This document shows, one piece after another, positions 44,426 through 53,121 of a DNA stretch of 64,000 bases. The stretch lies in assembly GCF_001310275.1 (NCBI RefSeq), contig NZ_LGYZ01000081.1, positions 310,001 to 374,000 on the forward strand, written 5' to 3'. Positions within the stretch are counted from its first letter, which is position 1. Each line of letters opens with the position of its first letter. The notes below the pieces were generated by a model. That model made no database searches and was not told where the DNA came from. It saw nothing but the letters and a program-made list of their open reading frames with translations. Both the position numbers and the translations under genes were made by a program. This DNA comes from Nocardia arizonensis (GTDB taxonomy: Bacteria; Actinomycetota; Actinomycetes; Mycobacteriales; Mycobacteriaceae).

Positions 44426-45535
44426 TCAGTTCTCCGCCGCGAGCTGACCGCACGCGGCCGCGATCTCCTGGCCGCGGGTATCGCGGACCGTGCACGGCAC
44501 GCCCTGGGCGTTCACGCGGCGCACGAATTCCCGTTCGACCGGTTTCGGGCTGGCATCCCATTCGCTGCCCGGAGTGGGGTTCAGCGGAATGACATTGACG
44601 TGCACGCGCGAGCCGAGCGCCTTGTGCAATTTCGCGCCGAGCATGTCCGCGCGCCAGGGCTGATCATTGATATCGCGGATCAGCGCGTATTCCACGGATA
44701 CGCGACGACCGGTGGTATCGGCGTAATAGCGGGCGGCGTCGAGCACCTCGGCGACCGGCCAGCGATTGTTGACCGGTACGAGGGTGTCGCGCAATTCGTC
44801 GTCGGGGGTGTGCAGCGAGACGGCCAGGGTCACCGACAAGCCCTCGTCGGCGAGTTTGCGAATGGCCGGGGCCAAGCCGACGGTGGAGACCACGACATTG
44901 CGCTGGGAGATTCCGAGGCCGTCCGGCGGCGGCGCGGTGATGCGGCGCACGGCGTTCACCACGCGCTTGTAGTTCGCCAGTGGCTCACCCATCCCCATGA
45001 ACACGATATTGGACAGTCGACCAGGCCCGCCCGCGACCTCACCGTCGCGCAGGGCAGCCGCAGCGGCGCGAACCTGGTCGACTATCTCGGCGGTGGAGAG
45101 ATTGCGATTCAGTCCGCCCTGACCGGTCGCACAGAACGGACAGGCCATACCGCAGCCCGCCTGACTCGAGATGCACAGCGTATTGCGGTCGGCGTAGCGC
45201 ATGAGCACGCTCTCGAGCAGGGTGCCGTCACCGGCACGCCACAGCGTTTTACGGGTTTCCCCCGCATCGCAGGCCACATGTTTGACCACCGAAAGCAGCG
45301 GCGGAAACAGCGCCTCGCCGACCTTGGCACGCACCGGAGCGGGCAGATCGGTCATCAGCTCCGCATCGGACTCGAGCCGGGCGTAGTACTGCCGGGCGAT
45401 CTGATCGGCGCGGAACTTGGGCAGACCGAGTTCGGTGACCGCCGCTCTACGCTCGTCCGCGTCGAGGTCGGCGAGATGCCGAGGCGGCATACCGCGGCGG
45501 GGAGCGTCGAAGACAAGGGGCAGCGAGACGGTCAT
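44426..45535 (-). CDS. rlmN: RlmN, 23S rRNA A2503 / tRNA A37 C2-methyltransferase
   Basis: Radical-SAM enzyme (369 aa) that methylates adenine-2503 of 23S rRNA. The [4Fe-4S] cysteines are C128, C132, C135 in CGMACPFC; the resolving cysteine is C348 ([11 protein letters not shown]); the SAM-binding stretch is [14 protein letters not shown] at 45535 follows GGAG. It follows cdsA in the same order as in mycobacteria. Confidence 0.95.
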   Translation of the reverse strand: MTVSLPLVFDAPRRGMPPRHLADLDADERRAAVTELGLPKFRADQIARQYYARLESDAELMTDLPAPVRAKVGEALFPPLLSVVKHVACDAGETRKTLWRAGDGTLLESVLMRYADRNTLCISSQAGCGMACPFCATGQGGLNRNLSTAEIVDQVRAAAAALRDGEVAGGPGRLSNIVFMGMGEPLANYKRVVNAVRRITAPPPDGLGISQRNVVVSTVGLAPAIRKLADEGLSVTLAVSLHTPDDELRDTLVPVNNRWPVAEVLDAARYYADTTGRRVSVEYALIRDINDQPWRADMLGAKLHKALGSRVHVNVIPLNPTPGSEWDASPKPVEREFVRRVNAQGVPCTVRDTRGQEIAAACGQLAAEN

Positions 45536-45688
45536 AGTCGCTCCATTCTCGCATTCGCCCGGCCCGGCGCGTACTCCGCCCGGAATCGGGTACCGCGAGA
45601 ACGCGACGAGGTCGGCCCGCGACCCACGACATGGATTCCGAGACGGCACGCGATACGTGCCCTGGTAACAGCGGTCGGAGATGATGCA

Positions 45689-46057
45689 ATGATGTCCACG
45701 AATGCCGGAGATATGCCCGGGGGCACCGAACCGATCGAGCCGCGGCCAACGCCGCCAACGCAGCCGACGACGCCCGTACGGCCGTCACCGCCCGTCACGG
45801 CCAAGCGCAGGCGTACCTCGATTTCCTCCCGCACCGGCTACGCGTGGTCGGGTCTGGTCGCGGGCGCGCTCATCCTCGTGGTCCTGCTGATCTTCATCCT
45901 CCAGAACCTTCAGAGCATCCGGCTGAGCCTGTTCTTCTGGGAGTTCAACCTCCCGATCGGTGTCGCCATCCTGCTGTCGGTGATCGCGGGCGCACTGGTC
46001 ATGGCCCTGGTCGGCGGCCTGCGCATCATCCAACTGCGCCGCGCCGCCAAGCATTGA
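45689..46057 (+). CDS. LapA-domain membrane protein
   Basis: 122-residue protein: a Pro/Thr-rich N-terminal tail ([20 protein letters not shown]), then two transmembrane helices (about 52-72 and 82-107) separated by [20 protein letters not shown], the LapA/DUF1049 pattern. ATG at 45689 follows GGAG by 9 nt, and a second ATG follows immediately. It converges with cdsA, with eight bases between. The family helps assemble lipopolysaccharide in Gram-negatives; in actinobacteria its role is unknown. Confidence 0.78.
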   Translation: MMSTNAGDMPGGTEPIEPRPTPPTQPTTPVRPSPPVTAKRRRTSISSRTGYAWSGLVAGALILVVLLIFILQNLQSIRLSLFFWEFNLPIGVAILLSVIAGALVMALVGGLRIIQLRRAAKH

Positions 46058-46065
46058 CGCACACG

Positions 46066-47115
46066 TCAGAGCAGGGTCGACAACACCAGCCAGGACACGA
46101 ACGCCGAGGGCAGCATCGAATCGAGCCGGTCCATGATGCCGCCGTGCCCGGGCAGCAGCGTCCCCATGTCCTTGATGCCGAGTTCGCGCTTGATCTGCGA
46201 TTCGATCAGATCGCCCACCGTGGCCACCAGCACGAGGCCGACGCCGAGCACAACGCCGATCATGGAATTCGCCTGCAACAACAGGGTCACCGTGAGCAGA
46301 CCGCCGATGACGCTGAACAGCAGCGACCCGCAGAAACCCTCCCAGGACTTCTTCGGGCTGATCGAAGGCACCATCGGATGTTTGCCGAACAGCACGCCCG
46401 CGACATAGCCGCCCACATCCGAGCACACGACCAGGATCATGAAGGTGAGCACCCGCAGATTGCCATCGGGTTCGAGCAGCAGCAGCGTCGCGAACGAGGC
46501 GAGCAGCGGAATCCAGGCGAGGGTGAAGATGGCGATGGCGGTATCGCGTAGGAAATTGCGCGGCGCGGTGCGCAGGCCGTGGTCGAACAGTCGCCAGACC
46601 ATGCATACCAACGCGGTCGCCGCGAACGCGCCCGCCACACCGCTGGCCCCGCACGGCCAGCCCAGCCAGAACACGGCCTGACCGCCGACGATCAACGGAA
46701 TGCGCGGCACGAGCACGTCGGCCTCGCGCAATCGCTTGGCGACCTCCCAGGTGGCCACGCCGACGGCGGTGCCCGCCACCGCGATGAACACCTTCGGCAC
46801 GAAAAGCAGGATCAGGATGAGCGAGACCCCGAGTCCGAAGCCGACGGCGAGCGCGGCGGGCAGATTACGGCCCGCGCGCGAACCGGAGGCGGGGGGCGCG
46901 GGGGCGGCGGGGGTCGGGACGGACTCCGATAGCGGCGGTGCGGACGCGGCGGCCGATTCGCTCGACCGCGTCCCGCGTTCCCCGGTCGGGTGCCCGGCAC
47001 TCGTCGCCCCGCCGATATACCCGGACGGCGGTTCGGATGTGCCGTTGGCCGGCATCGGCTCATCGGCCGCACCGGTCGCGGCGGCTTTCTCGGCCACGAT
47101 TGTCCCGTCGCTCAA
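46066..47115 (-). CDS. cdsA: CdsA, phosphatidate cytidylyltransferase
   Basis: Membrane enzyme producing CDP-diacylglycerol from phosphatidate and CTP, the branch point for phosphatidylinositol, PIMs and cardiolipin. Residues 1-85 are a Ser/Ala/Pro/Glu-rich cytoplasmic extension not found in E. coli CdsA. About eight helices follow, and the signature is KDMGTLLPGHGGIMDRLDS near the end. Start is TTG at 47115; GTG at 47097 is an alternative. It lies 57 bp after frr on the same strand. Confidence 0.93.
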   Translation of the reverse strand: MSDGTIVAEKAAATGAADEPMPANGTSEPPSGYIGGATSAGHPTGERGTRSSESAAASAPPLSESVPTPAAPAPPASGSRAGRNLPAALAVGFGLGVSLILILLFVPKVFIAVAGTAVGVATWEVAKRLREADVLVPRIPLIVGGQAVFWLGWPCGASGVAGAFAATALVCMVWRLFDHGLRTAPRNFLRDTAIAIFTLAWIPLLASFATLLLLEPDGNLRVLTFMILVVCSDVGGYVAGVLFGKHPMVPSISPKKSWEGFCGSLLFSVIGGLLTVTLLLQANSMIGVVLGVGLVLVATVGDLIESQIKRELGIKDMGTLLPGHGGIMDRLDSMLPSAFVSWLVLSTLL

Positions 47116-47172
47116 CTCGTCGTTCCGTTCGATCCCCCGCCCTGGCGGATCTTCGGCGTCACGCTGGACGCC

Positions 47173-47730
47173 TCAGACCTCGAGCAGTTCAGTTTCCTTG
47201 TGCTTGACCAATTCGTCGATCTGGCCGACGTATTTGGCGGTGGTCTTGTCGAGCTCCTTCTCGGCGCGCCCGACCTCGTCCTCACCCGCCTCGCCATCTT
47301 TCTGGATGCGCGACAATTCGTCCATCGCCTTGCGGCGGACATTGCGAATCGCGACCTTCGCGTCCTCACCCTTGCCCTTGGCCTGCTTGGCCAGTTCACG
47401 ACGCCGCTCCTCGGTGAGCTGCGGCACCGAGATGCGGATGATGTCACCGTTGTTGGTGGGGTTCACGCCGAGATCCGAATTGCGGATCGCGGTCTCGATC
47501 GGGCCGAGCTGCGCCTGCTCGTACGGCTTGATGACCACCATGCGCGGCTCGGGCACGGTGATGCTCGACATTTGGGTGATCGGAGTCGGCGACCCGTAGT
47601 AGTCGACGACGACCCGGGAGAACATGCCGGGATTGGCCCGGCCGGTCCGGATGGTCCCGAGATCGTCCTTCGCCACCGAGACGGCTTTCTCCATCTTCTC
47701 CTCGGCATCGAAGAGGGCTTCATCAATCAC
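47173..47730 (-). CDS. frr: Frr, ribosome recycling factor
   Basis: 185-residue translation factor that, with EF-G, splits post-termination ribosomes. Conserved blocks are [20 protein letters not shown] near the N-terminus, [13 protein letters not shown], PLxx region [20 protein letters not shown], and the C-terminal helix ending TELLEV. GTG at 47730. It lies 49 bp after pyrH in the usual order. Confidence 0.97.
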   Translation of the reverse strand: MIDEALFDAEEKMEKAVSVAKDDLGTIRTGRANPGMFSRVVVDYYGSPTPITQMSSITVPEPRMVVIKPYEQAQLGPIETAIRNSDLGVNPTNNGDIIRISVPQLTEERRRELAKQAKGKGEDAKVAIRNVRRKAMDELSRIQKDGEAGEDEVGRAEKELDKTTAKYVGQIDELVKHKETELLEV

Positions 47731-47779
47731 GACCGTTCCTCCACAGCGTCGTCATCGTCATGATCCGCGGGTCGCGGGG

Positions 47780-48508
47780 TCAGGACCGTACCAGTGTGCC
47801 GATATTCTCACCGGCGACCGCTCGGGCGATATTGCCCTTCGTCAAGAGATTGAACACCAGCATGGGCATCTGGTTGTCCATACACAGACTGAAGGCGGTG
47901 GCATCGGCCACCTTCAGACCGCGTTCGATCACCTCCTTGTGGGTGACCTCGGTGTACATGGTCGCACTGGGATCCACCTTGGGGTCCGCGGTGAACACAC
48001 CGTCGACCGCCTTGGCCATCAGCACCACATCCGCCCCGATCTCGAGGGCGCGCTGGGCGGCGGTGGTGTCGGTGGAGAAGTAGGGCATGCCCATACCCGC
48101 GCCGAAGATGACCACCCGACCCTTCTCGAGGTGACGCTTGGCACGCAACGGCAGATACGGTTCGGCGACCTGGCCCATCGTGATGGCCGTCTGCACCCGG
48201 GTGTCCACGCCCTGCTTCTGCAAGAAGTCTTGCAGCGCAAGGCTGTTCATCACGGTGCCGAGCATGCCCATGTAGTCCGACCGGGCCCGGTCCATGCCGC
48301 GTTCCTCGAGTTCGGCGCCGCGGAAGAAATTGCCGCCGCCGATCACCACCGCCACCTGGATGCCGTCGGCGACCACTTCGGCGATCTGTTCGGCGACGGT
48401 CTGCACGACATCGGGATCGAGGCCGACGCTGCCGCCGCCGAACATCTCTCCACCCAATTTCAGAAGCACGCGGCGATATCCTGGACGTTCGGTCCCGGGT
48501 TCCGGCAT
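47780..48508 (-). CDS. pyrH: PyrH, UMP kinase
   Basis: Hexameric nucleoside monophosphate kinase of the aspartokinase fold, converting UMP to UDP. Motifs: [11 protein letters not shown] (ATP), [11 protein letters not shown] (UMP), [15 protein letters not shown], and [23 protein letters not shown] at 48508 (242 aa) with AAGGAG 10 nt upstream is preferred over the in-frame ATG at 48547. Preceded by the tsf terminator, so pyrH-frr-cdsA has its own promoter in the 244-bp gap; a GGATAGG-type -10 lies near 48630. Confidence 0.96.
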   Translation of the reverse strand: MPEPGTERPGYRRVLLKLGGEMFGGGSVGLDPDVVQTVAEQIAEVVADGIQVAVVIGGGNFFRGAELEERGMDRARSDYMGMLGTVMNSLALQDFLQKQGVDTRVQTAITMGQVAEPYLPLRAKRHLEKGRVVIFGAGMGMPYFSTDTTAAQRALEIGADVVLMAKAVDGVFTADPKVDPSATMYTEVTHKEVIERGLKVADATAFSLCMDNQMPMLVFNLLTKGNIARAVAGENIGTLVRS

Positions 48509-48752
48509 CGTGCTCGTCTCCTTCGGCTGTAACGGTCTTGTCGGCAACGGTCAAATGGTCTTGTCGACTCGGCGGATCATCAGGCAAAGCGGATACGTCT
48601 GCGATCGGCGCAACACAAGGCGCACCTATCCTGCCCTATGCGGCTTCCGGCGGTGCAGAAGGCCCCCTCGGGCGGCGCCGGTCGATACGCGGGCGGGCGG
48701 TGCGATCGCATGGCCGAACGCGGTCGGGCGGCGGCCGTGTCCAAGATAGCGG

Positions 48753-48795
48753 AAAGGCCCCGGATCCAACGAATTCCGTTGGATCCGGGGCCTTT
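48753..48795 (-). terminator. Hairpin terminator after tsf
   Basis: AAAGGCCCCGGATCCAACG (48753-48771) pairs perfectly with 48777-48795 around a 5-nt loop, 13 bp after the tsf stop. Flanking A/T runs at both ends make it a good intrinsic terminator. Confidence 0.88.
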
Positions 48796-48807
48796 TCAAC
48801 GCGATGA

Positions 48808-49632
48808 TCAGGCCTGGCCGACCTCGAAGCGGGCGAAGCGGGTCACGGTGACACCGGCCTCGTCCAACAGGGCCTTGACCGTCTTCTTCGAATCGGTGAC
48901 CGACGGCTGCTCGAGCAGCACGACGTCCTTGAAGAAGCCGTTGACGCGGCCCTCGGTGATCTTCGGCAGCGCGGCCTCGGGCTTGCCCTCTTCACGCGCG
49001 GTCTGCTCGGCGATGCGGCGCTCGTTCTCCACGATGTCGGCGGGTACCTCGTCGCGGGTCACGTACTTGGCCTTGAGCGCGGCGACCTGCATGGCGGCGC
49101 CACGCGCGGCCTCGGCGGCGGCCTCGCCCGCACCGGTGTACTCGATCAGCACGCCGACGGCGGGGGGCAGATCGGTGGCACGCTTGTGCAGGTAGGTCGC
49201 GACCGGGTTGTCGAAGGCGACCACGCGGCGAAGTTCGAGCTTCTCGCCGATCTTGGCGGCCAGCGCCTGCAGCGCGGCGTCGACGGTGGAACCGCCCAGC
49301 GCCAGCGCCTTCAGCTCCTCCAGATCGGCGGGCTTGGCGGTGGCCGCCGCGGCCACGATCTGGTCGGCCAGCGCCTGGAACTCGGCGTTCTTGGCGACGA
49401 AGTCGGTCTCGGAGTTGATCTCGACCATGACGCCGTTCTCGGCCGCGACCAGGCCCTCGGCGGTGGCGCGCTCGGCGCGCTTGCCGACGTCCTTGGCGCC
49501 CTTGATGCGCAGCACCTCGACGGCCTTGTCGAAATCGCCGTCGGTCTCGGCCAACGCGTTCTTGCAGTCCATCATTCCGGAGCCGGTCAGCTCCCGGAGC
49601 CGCTTCACATCGGCGGCGGTGTAGTTCGCCAT
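48808..49632 (-). CDS. tsf: Tsf, elongation factor Ts
   Basis: Guanine-nucleotide exchange factor for EF-Tu, 274 residues. The UBA-like N-terminus is [20 protein letters not shown], followed by the conserved MDCKNALAE and the core domain with [18 protein letters not shown] at 49632 follows GGAGG. It follows rpsB with a 142-bp spacer holding a hairpin. Confidence 0.97.
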   Translation of the reverse strand: MANYTAADVKRLRELTGSGMMDCKNALAETDGDFDKAVEVLRIKGAKDVGKRAERATAEGLVAAENGVMVEINSETDFVAKNAEFQALADQIVAAAATAKPADLEELKALALGGSTVDAALQALAAKIGEKLELRRVVAFDNPVATYLHKRATDLPPAVGVLIEYTGAGEAAAEAARGAAMQVAALKAKYVTRDEVPADIVENERRIAEQTAREEGKPEAALPKITEGRVNGFFKDVVLLEQPSVTDSKKTVKALLDEAGVTVTRFARFEVGQA

Positions 49633-49708
49633 CGGTGGCGAGCCTCCTTCGAGAAAAGGGTGCGGCGGGCGGCGACTGTACCGCCCGAACGGTCCTGAGT
49701 ACCGGTCA

Positions 49709-49744
49709 GCGGTGATCACGAGGGCACGCCATCGTGATCACCGC
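49709..49744 (-). promoter_or_regulatory. Hairpin between rpsB and tsf (attenuator candidate)
   Basis: GCGGTGATCACGA (49709-49721) pairs perfectly with 49732-49744 across a 10-nt loop. It lies 30 bp after the rpsB stop and 77 bp before the tsf start. A partial terminator here would set the S2 to EF-Ts ratio. Confidence 0.6.
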
Positions 49745-49774
49745 CGGAACAGTGTCTGAATACGGCGGTCGGAC

Positions 49775-50602
49775 TCAGGCGTCGGCCGGAGTCTCGGCCG
49801 GGGTCTCGACTGCGGCTTCGGCGGCCGGGGCGGCCTGCGCGAGCAGTTCCTGCTCCCACTCCGCCAGCGGCTCGCCCGCGCCCGCCTCGGGCTTGTCGTC
49901 GCCCGCGGACACACCCGCGCGCGCCTGCACGCCCTCGGCCACCGCGGAGGCGACGACCTTGGTGAGCAGGGCGGCCGACCGGATCGCGTCGTCGTTGCCC
50001 GGGATCGGGTAGTCGACCAGATCGGGATCGCAGTTGGTGTCGAGGATCGCGATGACCGGGATGTTCAACTTGCGCGCCTCGCCGACGGCGATGTGCTCCT
50101 TGTTGGTGTCGACAACCCAGATGGCCGAGGGCACCTTGGCCATGTCCCGGATACCGCCGAGGGTGCGCTCCAGCTTGTTCATCTCACGCGTGAGCATGAG
50201 GATTTCCTTCTTGGTGCGACCCTCGAAACCGCCGGTCTGCTCCATCGCCTCGAGTTCCTTGAGACGTTGCAGACGCTTGTGCACGGTGGAGAAGTTGGTG
50301 AGCATGCCACCCAGCCAGCGCTGGTTGACGTAGGGCATCCCGACGCGGGTCGCCTCGGCCGCGATCGACTCCTGCGCCTGCTTCTTGGTGCCGACGAAGA
50401 GAACGGTGCCACCGTGGGCGACGGTCTCCTTGACGAACTCGTAGGCTTTGTCGATGTAGGTCAGCGTCTGCTGCAGGTCGATGATGTAGATGCCGTTGCG
50501 GTCGGTGAAGATGAACCGCTTCATCTTCGGGTTCCAGCGCCGGGTCTGGTGTCCGAAGTGCGCGCCGCTGTCGAGCAGCTGCTTCATGGTTACGACAGCC
50601 AT
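49775..50602 (-). CDS. rpsB: RpsB, 30S ribosomal protein S2
   Basis: 275-residue small-subunit protein. Conserved: [48 protein letters not shown] and the C-terminal domain [18 protein letters not shown]-terminal Ala/Glu/Pro-rich extension of about 35 residues is common in actinobacteria. ATG at 50602 is the standard start (MAVVTMKQ). The frame is open far upstream, but this is leader. Confidence 0.97.
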   Translation of the reverse strand: MAVVTMKQLLDSGAHFGHQTRRWNPKMKRFIFTDRNGIYIIDLQQTLTYIDKAYEFVKETVAHGGTVLFVGTKKQAQESIAAEATRVGMPYVNQRWLGGMLTNFSTVHKRLQRLKELEAMEQTGGFEGRTKKEILMLTREMNKLERTLGGIRDMAKVPSAIWVVDTNKEHIAVGEARKLNIPVIAILDTNCDPDLVDYPIPGNDDAIRSAALLTKVVASAVAEGVQARAGVSAGDDKPEAGAGEPLAEWEQELLAQAAPAAEAAVETPAETPADA

Positions 50603-51030
50603 GGCTCTCGTATCTCTCTTTCGTAGCCGGTTGACGCAGCGAATCGGCGATCCGCTGCCCTGGCGCCTCCGAACCGCCGGACCCGACCGTATGAGGACGG
50701 GACCAGCCGGCGATTCCCTGCGTCGTCGGCCGCCGCGAACGATCTCGAGAACGAGGTCGGATTCGAACAGCATCGGACGAACAAGCACGGGTGGCGCGCG
50801 AAGTCGGTCGGTGTCGGCACAGAGACCACTGCCGGCACGGACCGCTCGATCAGTTTACGGCGTGCCGGGGCCGCTACCGAAATCGCCCGTACCGAAATGC
50901 CCTGAACAGCGGAAACACGTGAACTCCGCAGGGTGGGCGAGTGGAGCGGTGGGCATTCACATTCGCCGATTCCATCCACAATCGGGCAATCGTGTCCCCA
51001 ACGCGGGATTCCGGGGTCGAAGCTCGCTGT
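50603..51030. other. rpsB leader and divergent promoter region
   Basis: A 428-bp gap between rpsB (minus) and the small secreted-protein frame (plus). On the minus strand, TAAACT at 50852-50857 is a possible -10, which would give a 240-nt rpsB leader, long enough for ribosomal-protein autoregulation. I see no conserved structure I can name. No gene recognised. Confidence 0.35.
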
Positions 51031-51279
51031 ATGAGAACCGTATCGGTGACAGTCACCGCGCTAGTTCCGCTGGTATTCGCACTCTCGCTGGTCATGGCGC
51101 AACGCGCGGCCGCGGCTCCCCCGTCGTGGTCCGCGGATTCGTGCGGCGGGTCTGCCTGCGTGCCGAACCGATGGCGTCACCCCGCGCCCGGCATCGTGCC
51201 GTCACCCGCTCCCGGTGTGCGCGCCAGCGAGCTTCCTTGGCGCGCGCCGGTGCTCCGGTGCGAGTGGGATCGGTCCTGA
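51031..51279 (+). CDS. Possible small secreted protein overlapping the M23 gene
   Basis: 82-residue frame from ATG at 51031: a clear signal-peptide-like beginning (MRTVSVTVTALVPLVFALSL, then AQRAAAAPP), followed by a Cys-containing tail (DSCGGSACVP) and a Pro/Arg-rich end. It overlaps the start of the M23 peptidase by about 20 bases, so coupling is possible. The ribosome site is poor. The signal peptide is convincing but the mature part is not conserved-looking, so it could also be an upstream reading frame only. Confidence 0.4.
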   Translation: MRTVSVTVTALVPLVFALSLVMAQRAAAAPPSWSADSCGGSACVPNRWRHPAPGIVPSPAPGVRASELPWRAPVLRCEWDRS

Positions 51280-51812
51280 TTCGCGCGCCCCGGTCGGCCG
51301 GTGCGCCGATCCCGCGGTGGCCGGTCGTAGTCGGGCTCGCGCTGTCGGTGCTGGCCGGGCAGACTTCCGCGGCGCGAACCGGCGGCGAGTTCGACTGGCC
51401 TTTGCGGCCGCGCCCGGCGATAGCCCGCCCCTTCGACGGACCGGAGAAGGACTGGCTGCCCGGACATCGCGGCGTCGACCTGGCGGGCACACCCGGACAG
51501 GACGTACTGGCGGCCGGAGTCGGGCTCGTGGTGTTCGCCGGCGATGTCGCGGGCAGACCGGTGATCTCCATCGACCATTCGGGCGGGCTGCGCACGACAT
51601 ACGAACCGGTGCGCGCGGAGGTCACGGTGGGCAGCCGGGTCGGGCGCGGAACTCGAATCGGCACGCTGGCGGTGGGACACGAAGGGTGCGCCGCCGCGGC
51701 CTGTCTGCACTGGGGACTGCGGCGGGACGCCCGCGCTCGCCCCCGGTATCTCGACCCACTCGCCCTCCTGCGTCTCTCACCACTGCGACTGAAACCGATC
51801 GAGTCGACATGA
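51258..51812 (+). CDS. M23-family peptidase (Rv2891-like)
   Basis: 184-residue exported protein with a LytM-type fold: signal or anchor helix (PRWPVVVGLALSVLAGQTSA), then FDWPLRPRPAIARPFDGPEK, the zinc motif GHRGVDLAG, and the second motif ACLHWGLRRDA. In classical LytM the second motif is HxH; here the first His is Cys (C-L-H), a common actinobacterial variant that may reduce activity. M. tuberculosis Rv2891 is in the same divergent position beside rpsB. GTG codons at 51258 and 51264 are candidate starts; neither has a strong ribosome site. Confidence 0.8.
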   Translation: MRVGSVLIRAPRSAGAPIPRWPVVVGLALSVLAGQTSAARTGGEFDWPLRPRPAIARPFDGPEKDWLPGHRGVDLAGTPGQDVLAAGVGLVVFAGDVAGRPVISIDHSGGLRTTYEPVRAEVTVGSRVGRGTRIGTLAVGHEGCAAAACLHWGLRRDARARPRYLDPLALLRLSPLRLKPIEST

Positions 51813-51990
51813 GACGAATTCCGCACCAGGGAAAGGGATTTCGCATGGACATCGCCAATGGCCACGTGCGGTCGGATGCAGCGGCGCGCTGGACTCCGGC
51901 GGTCGAGCCGCCGTCCGCGGCGCACTGTGCGGCGCGGAATTCGGATGCGCCGCGCACGTGCCGAGGGGGCGATCGGGTGAAGATCGGAGT

Positions 51991-52164
51991 ATGCGCAACG
52001 ACGACGCGGCACTCACCTACCCCGAGATCGGAGCGACCGAGGGCGACATGCCCGCGGCGTTCTCCCGGCCGGGAAAGTGGTACGTGCGACTCGGCGACCC
52101 GGCGGTGCGACTTCTCCAGCGCTTCATCGCGGGCCGCTACATCGCCGCACTTCCTACCGGCTGA
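51991..52164 (+). pseudogene. DUF1990 gene with a large in-frame internal deletion
   Basis: 57-residue frame that begins like DUF1990 proteins (LTYPEIGATEGDMPA) and ends like them (AFSRPGKWYVRLGDPAVRLL, then QRFIAGRYIAAL), with the roughly 110 central residues missing. The two ends are joined in frame, so the product could still be made. DUF1990 members are about 165-180 residues. ATG at 51991 lies directly after GGAGT, too close for a good ribosome site. Most likely a decayed gene. Confidence 0.65.
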
Positions 52165-52212
52165 CCGACCACGAACCCGATCGTGGCCGGCTCGTCACAG
52201 ACCGAGGCGGCG

Positions 52213-52887
52213 TCAGGCGCGGTTCTCGGTGTCGACAGGGAGACGACGGCCGACTATGGCCTCGGCGCAGTCGGCCAGGGACAGGTTGCGCCGTCGGGCT
52301 TCGGCTCGGAGCCAGGCGTAGCCGTCGGCGGTGCCCGCCGCGCGATGGGTGATCACCATGCCTGCGGCTTCGTGGATGAGGGTGCTGGTGGGCGGGGGTG
52401 CGGAGTTCGCGGAAACCAGGTGGGCGGCGATGAGATCGGCGACCTGCTGGGCCATGTCGGGCAGCGGCGGGGACCACTCCCCCGGGGTCTCGCGGTACAG
52501 GTCGAGGGTGCCCAATCGAGCGGCGCCGACGCGCAGTGGCACGGACAGCAGTGCGCCCGCGGCGGACCGGTGATTCAGCGCGGCGGCGAAAAGCGGCCAA
52601 CGGTCGGCGGCGCGCAGATCGGTCACCTCGACCGGCGCCCCGATGGCGACCACGTCGAATGCCGGGCCCACACCCGCGCCCGCCTGCGCGGATTCGATAT
52701 CGCCGGTTCGGTCGTCGCTCGCCGCCCACGGCTGCACGCCGAGATGCGGTTCATCGATGAGGACGGCCGCGCTGTCGACGGGCAGCGCCTGCGCGCAGAT
52801 ATCGCAGACCACCAACAGGTCGCCGCCGCCCAAGCGCAGCGCCGAGCGGACCCGCTCGGTCACGAGTTCGAACTGTGCCACGTCCAT
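52213..52887 (-). CDS. GAF-ANTAR RNA-binding antiterminator
   Basis: 224-residue regulator. Residues 10-150 form a GAF sensor domain (LVVCDICAQALPVDSAAVLI; ALLSVPLRVGAARLGTLDLY). The C-terminal 55 residues are an ANTAR domain (IHEAAGMVITHRAAGTADGYAWLRAEARRRNLSL in sequence), which binds paired stem-loops in mRNA leaders and prevents termination. ATG at 52887 (MDVAQFELV) is chosen; the frame upstream is not conserved-looking. No two-hexaloop target is seen nearby. Confidence 0.85.
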   Translation of the reverse strand: MDVAQFELVTERVRSALRLGGGDLLVVCDICAQALPVDSAAVLIDEPHLGVQPWAASDDRTGDIESAQAGAGVGPAFDVVAIGAPVEVTDLRAADRWPLFAAALNHRSAAGALLSVPLRVGAARLGTLDLYRETPGEWSPPLPDMAQQVADLIAAHLVSANSAPPPTSTLIHEAAGMVITHRAAGTADGYAWLRAEARRRNLSLADCAEAIVGRRLPVDTENRA

Positions 52888-53121
52888 TCCGAAACCGCCT
52901 GTCGACGACAGATTCCGAGATCGCTCGGAAATCGCCAGGATAGCGAATTCGCGCGCCGTGGCCCAGAACCGCACGGGAAGCCGCGGTCGGCGGCGGTGGC
53001 GACCGCGACCCGGTGCCCGGCCAGACACGCCGCGGCTTCGGCGCGCACACCCTCCGCTCGAACCTGGCGGACCCGTATCGCGTGGTCGCGGAATCCGTTC
53101 GGCAGGCCCCGGTGGCGCCCT

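Noticed and set aside
51845..52010. Frame starting ATG at 51845 with a good ribosome site (AAAGGGA)
   Set aside because: The encoded MDIANGHVRSDAAARW... has no family pattern and runs out of phase through the DUF1990 remnant; I could not support a product.
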